Counted from the stretch's first letter, positions 26,522 to 35,835 are shown. The stretch: DNA of 64,000 bases from CAUJGP01 sp964612425 (GCA_964612425.1 CAZTDX010000008.1:1-64000), one strand, 5' to 3'. Notes: a model not told the origin generated them from the letters alone. Numbers and translations: made by a program.

Positions 26522-26621
26522 AGAAGATCCCCCTTTTTATGGTGTCGATCATATTATCGACAGTAAGTTGTTTAAACTTTAGGGGTCTGGTCAATAATTT
26601 ATACAACTAAATAGTAAATAT

Positions 26622-29459
26622 TTAATTACTCAAGTATTTTTTTAAATACTGGGCTGTCAAACCTTGGGATTGGGCGAGGAGATTTTTGGTGGGGCCAGCA
26701 AATACGAGTTCCCCACCTTCTGGGCCACCTTCCGGTCCCATATCAATAACGTAGTCAGAGCCGGAAATGACTTTTAAATTATGTTCTATCACTAAGACAC
26801 TTCCTCCGCTTTCAATGAGCTTTCGAAGAACATCCATTAGCAGTTCTACTTCGCGAAAGTGCAACCCAGTCGTGGGTTCATCGAGAATGTAGAGGGTGGA
26901 TTTTTGACTCACTTGACTGAGTTCTTTAGCAATCTTTAGTCGCTGTGATTCACCACCACTAAAGCTATTAGCAGATTGACCAAGTCGAATGTATTCAAGA
27001 CCAACTTGCTTTAAAAAGGAGAGAGAACGGCGAATATTGGGATAATTCACGAAAAACTTCATTGCTTCTTCAACTGTTAAGTCGAGAATCTCAATAATAT
27101 TTTTATCTTGGAATTTAACTTCTAAAATTTCGTCTTGAAATTTTTTTCCATCACAAACTTCGCATTTTAAAATAACATTATCCATAAAGACCATATCAAC
27201 TTCCTCAAAGCCAAGGCCTTTGCAGCTGGGGCATCGACCTCCATCGACATTGAGGCTGAAATGACCAGGAGTAAATCCTCTTTGTTTAGAGTCGGGAGAA
27301 GACGCAAAGAGGGTGCGTATGCCGTCGTAGATTTTCATATACGTAACGATGTTACTTCTTAGGGAGCGACCAATGGGTGATTGATCGAGAAGAACGACCT
27401 GCTTGATGTGTTCATGGCCAACGATTTCAGTGCACGGCTGGGAAATTAAATATTCTTGATCAAGGGCTCGAGCAAGCAAAGGATATAAGGTTCGACTCAC
27501 AAGAGTTGATTTCCCAGAGCCGCTGACGCCTGTTACAACCACAAAGCAGTGCAAGGGGAAATCCACAGTGACTGATTTTAAGTTATGGCCCGAGGCACCC
27601 TTGAGTGTGATTTTGTATTTATATTGAGAGATGTCTATTGGTCTAGTGTTTGCAGATTGGAGGGTTTGATCTTTAGAATGAAAGTTTCCCCTTTTTAAGT
27701 AGGGTACAGTGACTGATTGAGGGTCCTTTAAAAATTCCTTAAACGGTCCAGAAAAAACAACGTTTCCACCATAGATGCCTGATCCGGGTCCCATTTCTAT
27801 AATGTTTTCACTTGATGCGATAACGTCATGATCATGCTCTACAACGACGAGTGTGTTTCCTAAATTTTTAAGATCATTAAGGATTGAAATGAGTCGATCG
27901 TTATCGCGGGGGTGTAAGCCCACAGTGGGCTCATCAAGAACATACAAGGTTTGTGATAGTGCGTTTCCGAGTTGATGAGCGAGCACCAGTCTTTGATATT
28001 CTCCGCCGGAAAGTGTGCGCGTTTCTCGGTTTAGAGTTAGGTAATGAACCCCTACGCGCAATAAAAAATTGAGGCGAGCCTTGATTTGAGAAAGTACTTC
28101 GTCAGCCACTTCGATTTCATGGAAACTTAAATTCAAGTTCTTAAAAAACTCAGACAAATCCTTAATCGTCATGGAGCATAATTGCGGAAGGGTGTGTTCA
28201 TGAAAATAAATAAAATTTGTTTCACTTCGAAGCCGACTCCCTCTGCAGTCGCCGCACTGAGAAGGACTGCGGTATCTGGCAATAAATACACGGACATGCA
28301 TTTTGTATTTCATGTCATCCAACATTTTAAAGAGTCCAATGACTCCCATAAAATCTTTTGTTCCATTCCAAAGAAGTTGGCGTTGCTCTAAAGATAAGTC
28401 TTCCCAAGACTTGTCTGTACTGATTCTATTTTTTTTACAAAACAAGAGAAGCTCTTTACGGTCTTGAGCGGCACTGGGCATAGTAAATGGATGAAGAGCG
28501 CCGTCCATGATGCTTAGTTTGGGGTTGGGGATTACTTTTTTTTCATCGAGCACCAGAATATTGCCGAAGCCTTTGCATGTGGGGCAAGCTCCATAGGGGC
28601 TATTAAAGCTAAAGAGTTTAGTTGAAATGTGAGGGGGTTGATAGCCACAAATGCTACAACAATTATCTTCGCTCACTTGTAATTGTTGACCAGCAATAGT
28701 TACAATTTTTGCTCGAGCTGTTGTGATTTCCGTATTAAATTTGAGGCTGGTAGAGTAGGCAAGAGACATTGAGTCCATGATGCGACCACGATCATCTTCG
28801 AGAAACGCCAGTCGATCGATCACGATATAAAATAAATCTTTTGGCAATCCTTTTTTAATTGCGCTTGGACCAGATATTTCTCTGACCTCACCCAGTGAAG
28901 TTGATTTATTTTTTGGCGGAAGCATGATACGCAAAAACCCCTCTTTAATAAGAACGGCGAGAAGTTCTTTATCCTGAGCGGGGCGTCCTTTCTTGGGGAC
29001 CTCTACTAAAAGATAGCCGCGTTCTCCACTAAATTGGCTTAATACTTTTTGTGTCGCTTCGGTAACAGATTCTTTCGCTGTGGGAATATGATGAGTGGGG
29101 CAAAAGGCTTTACCCAGTTTTTCAAAAAGCAATCTTAGATAATCAACAATTTCTGTTGTTGTGCCAACCGTGGATCGGCTGTTTTTCACAGAATTATTTT
29201 GCTCAATGGAAATGGCGGGAGGAATATTGGATACCCCTTCGATATCTGGCTTGGGAGCGGCGTTTAAGAATTGGCGTGCATAGTTCGATAAACTTTCGAT
29301 AAAGCGGCGCTGCCCCTCCGCAAAAAGGGTCTCAAAAGCCAATGAGCTTTTACCAGAACCGCTCGGTCCGCAAATTACAGTCATAGATCCGAGGGGAATT
29401 TTAACTTCGATGTCTTTTAAATTATTTTGTTTTACACCCCAGAGATGAATAGACTTCAT
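26622..29459 (-). CDS. uvrA: Excinuclease ABC subunit A
   Basis: UvrA recognises damaged DNA in nucleotide-excision repair. The protein has two ABC ATPase modules: Walker A CGPSGSGKSSLAFETLFAEG near residue 30 and GVSGSGKSTL near residue 640, with signature motifs LSGGEYQR and FSGGESQRLKIAKEL, and Walker B YVLDEPTVGLHPRD and YILDEPTTGLH. Zinc-module cysteines are seen (CSICGY with CPTCKGFG; CPSCKGLGFEE with CEVCDGKKF). ATG at 29459 is preceded by GGGGG with good spacing, whereas a TTG 15 nt upstream is not, so the ATG is used. Length is about 945 residues, normal for UvrA. No LexA-type box was recognised upstream. Confidence 0.97.
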   Translation of the reverse strand: MKSIHLWGVKQNNLKDIEVKIPLGSMTVICGPSGSGKSSLAFETLFAEGQRRFIESLSNYARQFLNAAPKPDIEGVSNIPPAISIEQNNSVKNSRSTVGTTTEIVDYLRLLFEKLGKAFCPTHHIPTAKESVTEATQKVLSQFSGERGYLLVEVPKKGRPAQDKELLAVLIKEGFLRIMLPPKNKSTSLGEVREISGPSAIKKGLPKDLFYIVIDRLAFLEDDRGRIMDSMSLAYSTSLKFNTEITTARAKIVTIAGQQLQVSEDNCCSICGYQPPHISTKLFSFNSPYGACPTCKGFGNILVLDEKKVIPNPKLSIMDGALHPFTMPSAAQDRKELLLFCKKNRISTDKSWEDLSLEQRQLLWNGTKDFMGVIGLFKMLDDMKYKMHVRVFIARYRSPSQCGDCRGSRLRSETNFIYFHEHTLPQLCSMTIKDLSEFFKNLNLSFHEIEVADEVLSQIKARLNFLLRVGVHYLTLNRETRTLSGGEYQRLVLAHQLGNALSQTLYVLDEPTVGLHPRDNDRLISILNDLKNLGNTLVVVEHDHDVIASSENIIEMGPGSGIYGGNVVFSGPFKEFLKDPQSVTVPYLKRGNFHSKDQTLQSANTRPIDISQYKYKITLKGASGHNLKSVTVDFPLHCFVVVTGVSGSGKSTLVSRTLYPLLARALDQEYLISQPCTEIVGHEHIKQVVLLDQSPIGRSLRSNIVTYMKIYDGIRTLFASSPDSKQRGFTPGHFSLNVDGGRCPSCKGLGFEEVDMVFMDNVILKCEVCDGKKFQDEILEVKFQDKNIIEILDLTVEEAMKFFVNYPNIRRSLSFLKQVGLEYIRLGQSANSFSGGESQRLKIAKELSQVSQKSTLYILDEPTTGLHFREVELLMDVLRKLIESGGSVLVIEHNLKVISGSDYVIDMGPEGGPEGGELVFAGPTKNLLAQSQGLTAQYLKKYLSN

Positions 29460-29562
29460 CTTTATTACCCCCAATGAATTTCCATTTTTGTTGGGTATAC
29501 ATCAGGGGATAGGTCCTCGTCTAGTGACACTTTTAAATGAGAGAAAGAGTCAATTTCGAAGC

Positions 29563-30573
29563 TTAAAGACAAGTAAATGTTTTTGGGAGATTTTTAATAG
29601 CTCTCTTTAATGCCGCTGGTGCGAGCTTTGGATCGAATTGATCTACGAGAGCCTCATTTATAGAGTCACTCAATGGAGAAAATAGATTGCTAATATCGCC
29701 AACAACCGCTTGAGATAAATTAAAATACTGAGTTTGTTGATCTCGACAGGTTCCCTCTTGAAGAGTTTTCTGGTAAGGAAATAGTTTGAGGAGTCCGTCT
29801 TTAGCAATTTTAAAATTTAAAATGGATTGGGCTTTATCAAACACAATTCGCCACTGGTTTGACTTTAAATGGACTTTTTCTAAAAGTTTAAAGGCTTCAT
29901 CAACATTCATAGGTTTTTGATTTTCAGAAAGGTAGGAAGCTAATATTGAAAATCGTTGAGTTTGGTCGCCAGACTCCCAAGTAGTTAAAGACTCAGAGTA
30001 AATGGTGTTGGCTAAGGCTTTAATTTTTAAATCTCTATTAATAACTAATTTTTGTTTTTGATAACTGAAGGTGGCGCAAGAGTTATAATCACAAATAAAA
30101 TAATGAATTTTTGAAACAAACGGATAGAGCCAAATATTTTTAGCATTAGTGATGGCTTCCTCTACCGTTGCCGCAGTGTCCAGTTGGTACTGTATCCATT
30201 GAAGTTCATTCGTAGCAGGAAGTGTTTCTCTTTGAGGATACTCGCTATCGTTGAGCCATAGAATTTCAACAGAAAGCCCAGCCTCATTCACACCATTGTT
30301 GGGAAATTCTAAGCCTAAAAGATTAAAGGTGATGGAATTATATTTTGATTCCCACCTCAATGGTTGAGCCTGGGGGGCTGCGACCAAAGATTTTTTAGAC
30401 CAGCCTTTTTTATTGGAAACCAAAAAACCTTGCCCCTGATTCCAGTCGAAATTTTTCCCTAAGATTAGATTTTTTTGATCAGCAAAAGTGGTGCATGAAA
30501 GTGTGAACGAGCTGAAACTAGACGAAAGAATGAAAAGTCCGACAAGAAAGGATCGGAATATTGTTTGAAACAT
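29563..30573 (-). CDS. Exported linear-amide C-N hydrolase (choloylglycine hydrolase family)
   Basis: The 336-residue protein is an N-terminal nucleophile hydrolase of the bile-salt hydrolase/penicillin V acylase family. The Sec signal peptide ends just before SCTTF, so cleavage would expose the catalytic Cys at the mature N-terminus (near residue 27). Other family residues are visible: FDWNQ, the NGVNEAGLSVEILWLND stretch, and the conserved Asn/Arg positions later. It would act in the periplasm or outside on amide bonds; the natural substrate (acyl-homoserine lactone, penicillin or peptide amides) cannot be told. It has no same-strand partner nearby. Confidence 0.87.
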   Translation of the reverse strand: MFQTIFRSFLVGLFILSSSFSSFTLSCTTFADQKNLILGKNFDWNQGQGFLVSNKKGWSKKSLVAAPQAQPLRWESKYNSITFNLLGLEFPNNGVNEAGLSVEILWLNDSEYPQRETLPATNELQWIQYQLDTAATVEEAITNAKNIWLYPFVSKIHYFICDYNSCATFSYQKQKLVINRDLKIKALANTIYSESLTTWESGDQTQRFSILASYLSENQKPMNVDEAFKLLEKVHLKSNQWRIVFDKAQSILNFKIAKDGLLKLFPYQKTLQEGTCRDQQTQYFNLSQAVVGDISNLFSPLSDSINEALVDQFDPKLAPAALKRAIKNLPKTFTCL

Positions 30574-30872
30574 TTTTTAATTCCTCATTTCAAAATTATT
30601 GTTCTTTTTAAATAATAACTGATGAGTTCCTAAAGCCAATGACCTTACTATAAGGGGGAGTTTCGTTTAGTCAAGTTTATTAAGAAGTGCATTGGATAAG
30701 TTCATCATCTAGACAGATGTTGGTCGCTTTGCTAAAAGTAATTAAATTGATTAAGCTCCAGTATATGCCAAAAAAGCATAATAATTATATATAATATATA
30801 TTTTTATTATAAATAAAATTCACTTATAAAACCCTTGTTCACCGAACAAAGTCATTTAGAAGGAGAGTTGCT
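30574..30872. other. AT-rich divergent intergenic region
   Basis: No gene is seen in these 299 bp. It lies between divergent genes, so it must hold both promoters. The AT-dinucleotide-rich run around 30780-30820 includes several TATAAT-like words and I cannot choose among them. GAAGGAGAG at 30859-30867 is the ribosome-binding site of the next gene. Confidence 0.5.
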
Positions 30873-31154
30873 ATGAAGCTTTATCTTGCCCATTGTGGAT
30901 ATTATGACGCTGAAGTGTGCGAGGGGATTTATGAATCACATGCCAATTTTTTTGTTGCTGCTCAATCTATGATAGAGGCAAAGGAAAGCGTGAAAAAATT
31001 ACCAGAATTTCAGAATAAACGAATGCACATTGATGGCCTTCAAGAAATTGTATCTGTGGGTGGATATGAGTTGGTATTGCGCGAAGATAAAAAGTTAGAA
31101 GGTCGAACGACAATTATTAATTATAAATATCGAGATCTAGCGACTTCTTCTTAG
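30873..31154 (+). CDS. DUF1543 family protein
   Basis: The 93-residue protein opens with MKLYLAHCGYYD and continues with ESHANFFVAAQSMIEAKESVKK, HIDGLQEIVSVGGYELVL, which matches the small DUF1543 family of cytoplasmic proteins found mainly in gamma- and deltaproteobacterial genomes. Function is unknown. A strong ribosome-binding site (AAGGAGAG) precedes the ATG. The gene is alone; the stop codon sits inside a 19-nt palindrome (ACTTCTTCT-T-AGAAGAAGT) whose role is unclear. Confidence 0.75.
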   Translation: MKLYLAHCGYYDAEVCEGIYESHANFFVAAQSMIEAKESVKKLPEFQNKRMHIDGLQEIVSVGGYELVLREDKKLEGRTTIINYKYRDLATSS

Positions 31155-31279
31155 AAGAAGTTGAGAGCAGCAGCATTATTATATTCTTCAACAGCTTAAG
31201 CTAGATATAAACTTATAGAATCCTCAATTTGTGGAGCTTCTCTTGTCCTCGAGCTTATACTTTTCTAAATAATGCATTC

Positions 31280-31813
31280 CTATTGAGTTTTGAATGTGGC
31301 TGAGTAAAATGATCGCGAGGCTTCAATGACCTTAAAGGCTTCGGCATGATCAAAAAACTTTTCAACTTTGACGACTTTGTTCTCAAGAATCTTGTAGTCC
31401 TCAAAAAATCTTTGGATCTCCTTCATCCGGTGCGGTGGCAAATCTTCAAGGGTGCTGATGTGTGAAAACTCTGGGTCATCAGCGTGCACAGCGATGATTT
31501 TATCATCGGCCTCTCCTTGATCAAGCATCTTCATCACACCAATTGGTCTTGCTCGCATGATACAAAGAGGAACCGCCGTTTCTTGACCCAACACTAAAAT
31601 GTCGAGGGGATCATTGTCTTCACAGTAAGTTTGAGGAATGAAGCCGTAATTGGCAGGATACTGAACAGAGCTAAAAAGAATGCGATCCATTTTAATGAGA
31701 CCACTTTTCTTATCAAGTTCGTATTTGGCTTTTGATCCTTTTGGAATTTCGATGATTGCGTTGACTATCGTAGGTGTTTGTTCGCCAATGTCTACATCAT
31801 GCCATGGGTGCAT
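31280..31813 (-). CDS. ppa: Inorganic pyrophosphatase (family I)
   Basis: Ppa hydrolyses pyrophosphate, pulling biosynthetic reactions forward. The 177-residue protein has the family I features: EIPKGSKAKYELDK, the signature-region YPANYGFIPQTYCEDNDPLDILVLG with the metal-binding Asp residues, and DQGEADDKIIAVHADDP. It is in the same direction as the HipA-type operon but 16 bp after its last gene; it may be read through, though it is a housekeeping gene and GGGAGAGA supplies its own ribosome-binding site. Confidence 0.96.
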   Translation of the reverse strand: MHPWHDVDIGEQTPTIVNAIIEIPKGSKAKYELDKKSGLIKMDRILFSSVQYPANYGFIPQTYCEDNDPLDILVLGQETAVPLCIMRARPIGVMKMLDQGEADDKIIAVHADDPEFSHISTLEDLPPHRMKEIQRFFEDYKILENKVVKVEKFFDHAEAFKVIEASRSFYSATFKTQ

Positions 31814-31829
31814 AGTTCTCTCCCTTTTT

Positions 31830-32492
31830 TTATTTTTTAATTACTACAGATTGAGCGATCTTACTTTGAAAGTAAAATTTTAATTTATTGTTAGATTCAT
31901 TGCTTAACTTACTTCCGTGATGTTGAAGTTGCCAAAGAGCAACTTCAGGAAACTTTAAATAGATTTCGATTAATTTCAAAGTATTTTGATCTGTACTTCT
32001 TTTTAACTCTAATCTTTGAAGGGTTTGTTCTTTAATATCAAAAGCAATTGATAATTCGTTTCGAGTCAAACCCAGATTCTTTCTAAACTTAACTATTTCG
32101 TCTGAAGAAAAATTGTCTCTTATTACTGGTTCAAAGATAAAAGAAGAAGGACCACGTCTCCCTATGGAGCCCAATAAAATAATAGGATTTTTTTCATCCG
32201 CTGAAATTCCTTGAGATCTACAGTATTCTTCATACGCTGGATTAGACCTTGACGGAATTCTATCTGAAAATGAAGGAAATAATTTTTTTGCAGAGACATG
32301 TGTTTTCTTAAAAATATCTAAGTCTGGTCCAATCGACATCGCTTTTAGAGATTTTTGATATTTACTGTCATACTCGAATTGAAAAGCATTTTTATTTTGA
32401 TTGTAGGTCAAAATTCCAACAAATGTTCTTCTCTTGCGACCTTCTAAATAGACCTCTAGATGATTAGGATCTACTACTAATTGCATTTTCAA
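31830..32492 (-). CDS. HipS-like (HipA N-domain) protein fused to a helix-turn-helix
   Basis: The 220-residue protein has an N-terminal segment of about 105 residues like the HipA N-terminal domain (VYLEGRKRRTFVGILTYNQ, FQFEYDSKYQKS, AMSIGPDL, KKLFPSFSDRIPSR), the part that is a separate HipS protein in HipBST systems. After residue 130 comes a helix-turn-helix (EIVKFRKNLGLTRNELSIAF then EQTLQRLELK), the role of HipB. So one gene seems to supply both the kinase-neutralising domain and the DNA-binding domain. Its start overlaps the kinase gene by 29 nt. It probably binds the inverted repeats at 33433-33505. Confidence 0.75.
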   Translation of the reverse strand: MKMQLVVDPNHLEVYLEGRKRRTFVGILTYNQNKNAFQFEYDSKYQKSLKAMSIGPDLDIFKKTHVSAKKLFPSFSDRIPSRSNPAYEEYCRSQGISADEKNPIILLGSIGRRGPSSFIFEPVIRDNFSSDEIVKFRKNLGLTRNELSIAFDIKEQTLQRLELKRSTDQNTLKLIEIYLKFPEVALWQLQHHGSKLSNESNNKLKFYFQSKIAQSVVIKK

Positions 32493-33390
32493 GTTCCTTA
32501 TATCTTTTATTAAAAGTTCTTTTCAGTGCTTCTTTCATATCAATAGAACAAAAGCTTTTATCAATAATTTCTTCAACCTTAACTATTTTAATTTTATCAA
32601 ATAGCTCTATTACGTCATCTTCGTATCCAAGCCTTCGAAACTCGTAAACATATTCTGTTATGGAGGGACTTGGGTTATCTTTGACCCCTACTTTTCCTGG
32701 TTGTTCTAAATCAGCCTTGAGCCACTCACCGGTATAGAGTCCCAAATATGATACGTTATCGTAAATTGGAGCGAGGTGGGTGTTCGACGCAGTAACAACA
32801 AAACCAAGATTTTTACCATGCCTATCATGATTTAAGATGAGTGCATCAAAAATGATTACTTGAATAAAGGTCTGTACGTGTTTCGGAAGTTTAGTTTGAG
32901 CTTTGATAATATTTATGATTGTTTCACAATCATAAAACTCTTCTTCTTTAAGATATTTATAAATATGATTTAAATTTGAAGGAGTTCCACCTTTTTTAAT
33001 AAAATTTTTCGTAACAAAAGTGTTTTCACCCATAAAATTAATCATAAAATGCTCTGCTAACGGCAGGCCAAGCAAGACTCCAAGTTGATTACAAACATAT
33101 TCTACTTCAGGTAATTCTGGGTGACCGTCTTGCTTCATTTTCAAAATATAAGAGACAGGGCCTAAGTCAGTTGAATACTTTTTGAAGGCTCCCTCAAAAA
33201 AGCTCGAATTAAATTGGCTCTCCTGAGGGACACCTTTTGCTGTGGAATTGATAGCGTGTTGAATGATACTCACAAATTTTTCTGATTCTTGGACCTTAAA
33301 CCAAGCAGTAAAGCAATCTACATGCAGACCATATCTTGATTCTCCATTTAGGAGAGGCCCTAAGCATTTAAAACAAGTTATTTGTTCCAT
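32464..33390 (-). CDS. HipA/HipT-type Ser/Thr kinase toxin with N-terminal zinc knuckle
   Basis: The 308-residue protein is a HipA-like kinase without the usual N-terminal subdomain. It starts with a Cys/His motif (C6-x2-C9-x13-H23-x2-C26) followed by the kinase core: YILKMKQDGHPELPEVEYVCNQ (ATP-binding Lys and Glu), catalytic loop LNHDRHGKNLGF, and the metal-binding IYDNVSYL. Known relatives phosphorylate aminoacyl-tRNA synthetases and stop growth; the target here is unknown. The gene comes first in the operon, with the regulator second, the reverse of the hipB-first order of HipBA and HipBST. Its promoter region carries large inverted repeats. Confidence 0.8.
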   Translation of the reverse strand: MEQITCFKCLGPLLNGESRYGLHVDCFTAWFKVQESEKFVSIIQHAINSTAKGVPQESQFNSSFFEGAFKKYSTDLGPVSYILKMKQDGHPELPEVEYVCNQLGVLLGLPLAEHFMINFMGENTFVTKNFIKKGGTPSNLNHIYKYLKEEEFYDCETIINIIKAQTKLPKHVQTFIQVIIFDALILNHDRHGKNLGFVVTASNTHLAPIYDNVSYLGLYTGEWLKADLEQPGKVGVKDNPSPSITEYVYEFRRLGYEDDVIELFDKIKIVKVEEIIDKSFCSIDMKEALKRTFNKRYKELENAISSRS

Positions 33391-33432
33391 TGCAACGATG
33401 TTCCTAAATGTTAGTATAGTTACCCGCCAGTT

Positions 33433-33505
33433 TAATTCTAGTATATAAATATATCAATACATTTCTTATATATTTATATACTAGAATTATATTGATATAT
33501 TTATA
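33433..33505 (-). promoter_or_regulatory. Overlapping inverted repeats upstream of the HipA-type operon
   Basis: A perfect inverted repeat has 22-nt arms at 33433-33454 and 33468-33489 with a 13-nt spacer. A second one, arms of 16 nt, pairs 33444-33459 with 33490-33505. The left arm region is shared, so one sequence can pair with two partners. Position (43-115 bp before the kinase start) and HTH regulator in the operon suggest an operator array. Confidence 0.65.
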
Positions 33506-33687
33506 GAGTTACTATTATTGAAATATAAGTATATAATATTAATAGTTTATTTAATGATTATACATAAAAATTAAAGTTTACTTTACGGACTTAAGGCCTA
33601 TTGAAGACACGGATTATCTTAAATTGATAATTTCAAGACTGGTGGTAGGTATCATTCGGTCAGAAAAACTTAATAGGTGTTGGAGAG

Positions 33688-33714
33688 GCCCAAAGCTAGT
33701 TCTCAGCTTTGGGC
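33688..33714. terminator. Hairpin downstream of hflX
   Basis: Perfect 10-bp arms (33688-33697, 33705-33714) with a 7-nt loop lie about 20 bp after the hflX stop on the minus strand. A T-run comes only about 20 nt later (AAGTTTTTC on the minus strand), so it is a likely but not textbook terminator. The rest of 33506-33734 holds nothing I recognise. Confidence 0.55.
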
Positions 33715-33734
33715 TCATGTTCTATAATCTATGT

Positions 33735-35135
33735 TTATAAGGAAAATTTATTTATTATTTTTTGAATCAACTCTGTAGTGGAACGAACTTTAAATATAAC
33801 GCCCTCACTATTGTAACTCTCACTCAGCACGCGCATCTTAGAGCGAATCTCTCCCACAGCTCCCTGAACGGTGTAGGGCACGAGTATTTCTTGATCTATC
33901 ATATCGGTTTCAAAAAAACTAATGAGCTGCAAACGGAGAGCGGCAACATCTTGGGGGTTCTTGGCTGAGAGAAAAATAGCATCAGGAAACTGTTCTTGCA
34001 GTTGGACTCTTTGCTCGGGAGTGAGTCGATCTGCTTTGTTCAGAATCAGGAGACTTTGAATATCGGCAGCTCCGACTTCGGCGAGAACTTGCTTTGTTAA
34101 AGCCAGTTGAGAAGGAAAACTCACATCAGAACTATCTACCACATAGAGAAGAAGCGATGCGCTCAAGGCTTCATCTAAGGTCGATTTAAAAGAAGCTACT
34201 AAATCATGGGGAAGTTTTTTAATAAATCCTACGGTATCAGAAATAAGAATTTTAGGATGGGATTCAGGATGGAGCTGACGTACCGTTGTATCAAGGGTCG
34301 CAAAAAGTTGATCGGCGACGAGCACTTCACTGCCCGTCAGAGCTCGCATTAAAGATGATTTTCCAGCATTTGTATAGCCAATCAGAGCCACGCAGATTTC
34401 TTGTTGACGTTGAGAACGTCTATGATCTTGTTCGTGAGCAATGGCCGCCAGATTTTCCTTTAATTCTTTGATGCGATCACGAATTTTACGACGATCCAAC
34501 TCCAGGCTTGTTTCTCCAGCGCCTTTACCGCCACCACCCTGTTGGTCTTCGCTGCCACCGGTTTCTCGTAGACGAGGGGCCACGTAAGTGAGTCTGGCAA
34601 TTTCGACTTGTAGTTTCGCGGCACGAGTGCGTGCATGACGACTAAAAATTTCAATGATGACACCGGTGCGATCCATCACTGTCACTCCCGTAGCGCTCTC
34701 TACATTGCGCAACTGGGAGGGAGAGAGGTCACAATCAAAAATAATCATTTGTGCAGAATTTTTATGTTCCTCAGGAACAGTCGCAGCTGCAGACTCTGTC
34801 TCCTCTTCCGAGGGAAATGAACCCAGCTCCTCTTGGAGGTCCTCCTCACCTTCAGTTTCTTTAGATGAGTTGAACTTTAATGCCGCTTTGTGCTTCTTTT
34901 TTACCACCATTGGTGCAACACGTCCGCTTCCACCTGTCCACTCGGCTAACTCCTGCAGCTTTCCTTCTCCTACAACATTAGCGCTGCGATCTGAAGATCG
35001 ACGTTGCGAGGTTTGGCCAACGACGTGATAGCCTAAAGTGGTAACCAGACGATGAAGTTCTGCCAAAGAGCTTTGAACTTCTTCATCACTCACCTTAGGA
35101 AGTTGAATTACAACCAAAAGAACTTTAATACTCAT
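33735..35135 (-). CDS. hflX: GTPase HflX
   Basis: HflX is a ribosome-binding GTPase that splits stalled 70S ribosomes. The protein from ATG 35135 has about 466 residues. It shows the N-terminal HflX domain (HRLVTTLGYHVVGQ, NVVGEGKLQELAEW, MIIFDCDLSPSQLRNVE, DRTGVIIEIFSRHARTRAAK), the Gly-rich loop GGGGKGAGETSLELDRR, and the G domain: P-loop GYTNAGKSSL, DTVGFIKKLPH, NKAD. Between GEGKL and the SPSQ motif there is an unusual acidic insert of about 55 residues (Glu/Ser-rich). The frame is open to 35228 but ATG 35135 gives the conserved start and overlaps the upstream gene by 11 nt, suggesting coupling. Confidence 0.93.
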   Translation of the reverse strand: MSIKVLLVVIQLPKVSDEEVQSSLAELHRLVTTLGYHVVGQTSQRRSSDRSANVVGEGKLQELAEWTGGSGRVAPMVVKKKHKAALKFNSSKETEGEEDLQEELGSFPSEEETESAAATVPEEHKNSAQMIIFDCDLSPSQLRNVESATGVTVMDRTGVIIEIFSRHARTRAAKLQVEIARLTYVAPRLRETGGSEDQQGGGGKGAGETSLELDRRKIRDRIKELKENLAAIAHEQDHRRSQRQQEICVALIGYTNAGKSSLMRALTGSEVLVADQLFATLDTTVRQLHPESHPKILISDTVGFIKKLPHDLVASFKSTLDEALSASLLLYVVDSSDVSFPSQLALTKQVLAEVGAADIQSLLILNKADRLTPEQRVQLQEQFPDAIFLSAKNPQDVAALRLQLISFFETDMIDQEILVPYTVQGAVGEIRSKMRVLSESYNSEGVIFKVRSTTELIQKIINKFSL

Positions 35136-35835
35136 AATCCACCAAGCGTTTAAAATAATCAGGGATATTGGCCTGAACGCGGACACGTTTTTGGCTAAAA
35201 GGATGAGTGAAGGCCAAAGAAAACGCATGCAACATCAATTGTTTTTGTTTATTTTCTTGGTCTTTGCCGTACTTGGAATCACCGACCACAGGATGACCTT
35301 GCTCGGCTAAATGCACGCGAATCTGATTTTTTTTGCCAGTTAGTAAATTGATTTTAAGAAGACTGAAGTGGGGCGTTTCTTTGACCACGTTGTATTCGGT
35401 TTTGGCTAATTTTCCGTTCTCACTATCGCTCGTTGAATGCACCTTGTAGTCCTCATCTTCCGTCAGATAGCTGGTAATCAATCCCGATTTTTCAGCCATT
35501 TTCCCGTGAACAATGACATAATAATACTTAACAGTAGAAGGCCAGTTTTCTTTTAATAAAAATTGCACCTTTTCACTTTTGGCAAACATGAGAACTCCGG
35601 AGGTGGCTTGATCTAAACGATGAACCACATAAACACATTTTTTAGAGATAGAGCTGCCCTTTCTGACATAAGAGTTTAGGGCATTATGAATGGTATTGTC
35701 TTTTTCCCAGCGAGCCGCCACGGTTAAGAACCCAGGCGCTTTATTGCCAATAATGAGATCTTGGTCTTCATATAAAATTTCAAAGCCACGGGGTTGGTAT
35801 TTTTTAGGTATTTTGGGTTTATGCATAGATGCCAT
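35125..35835 (-). CDS. RluA-family rRNA/tRNA pseudouridine synthase
   Basis: The 236-residue enzyme isomerises uridines in RNA. It has the RluA-family catalytic motif VVHRLDQATSGVLMFAKS (catalytic Asp in HRLD) near residue 65, LIIGNKAPGFLTV at the start, the KTEYNVV strand, and the closing motif KKNQIRVHLAEQGHPVVGDSKYG. There is no S4 domain, so it resembles RluA/TruC-type enzymes; the modified site cannot be told. It overlaps hflX by 11 nt, an operon of two translation-linked genes. An internal ATG 9 nt downstream is an alternative start. Confidence 0.9.
   Translation of the reverse strand: MASMHKPKIPKKYQPRGFEILYEDQDLIIGNKAPGFLTVAARWEKDNTIHNALNSYVRKGSSISKKCVYVVHRLDQATSGVLMFAKSEKVQFLLKENWPSTVKYYYVIVHGKMAEKSGLITSYLTEDEDYKVHSTSDSENGKLAKTEYNVVKETPHFSLLKINLLTGKKNQIRVHLAEQGHPVVGDSKYGKDQENKQKQLMLHAFSLAFTHPFSQKRVRVQANIPDYFKRLVDYEY

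Noticed and set aside
29460..29520. LexA-type box before uvrA
   Set aside because: No TTAC-N3-GTAA or other clear SOS box could be found.
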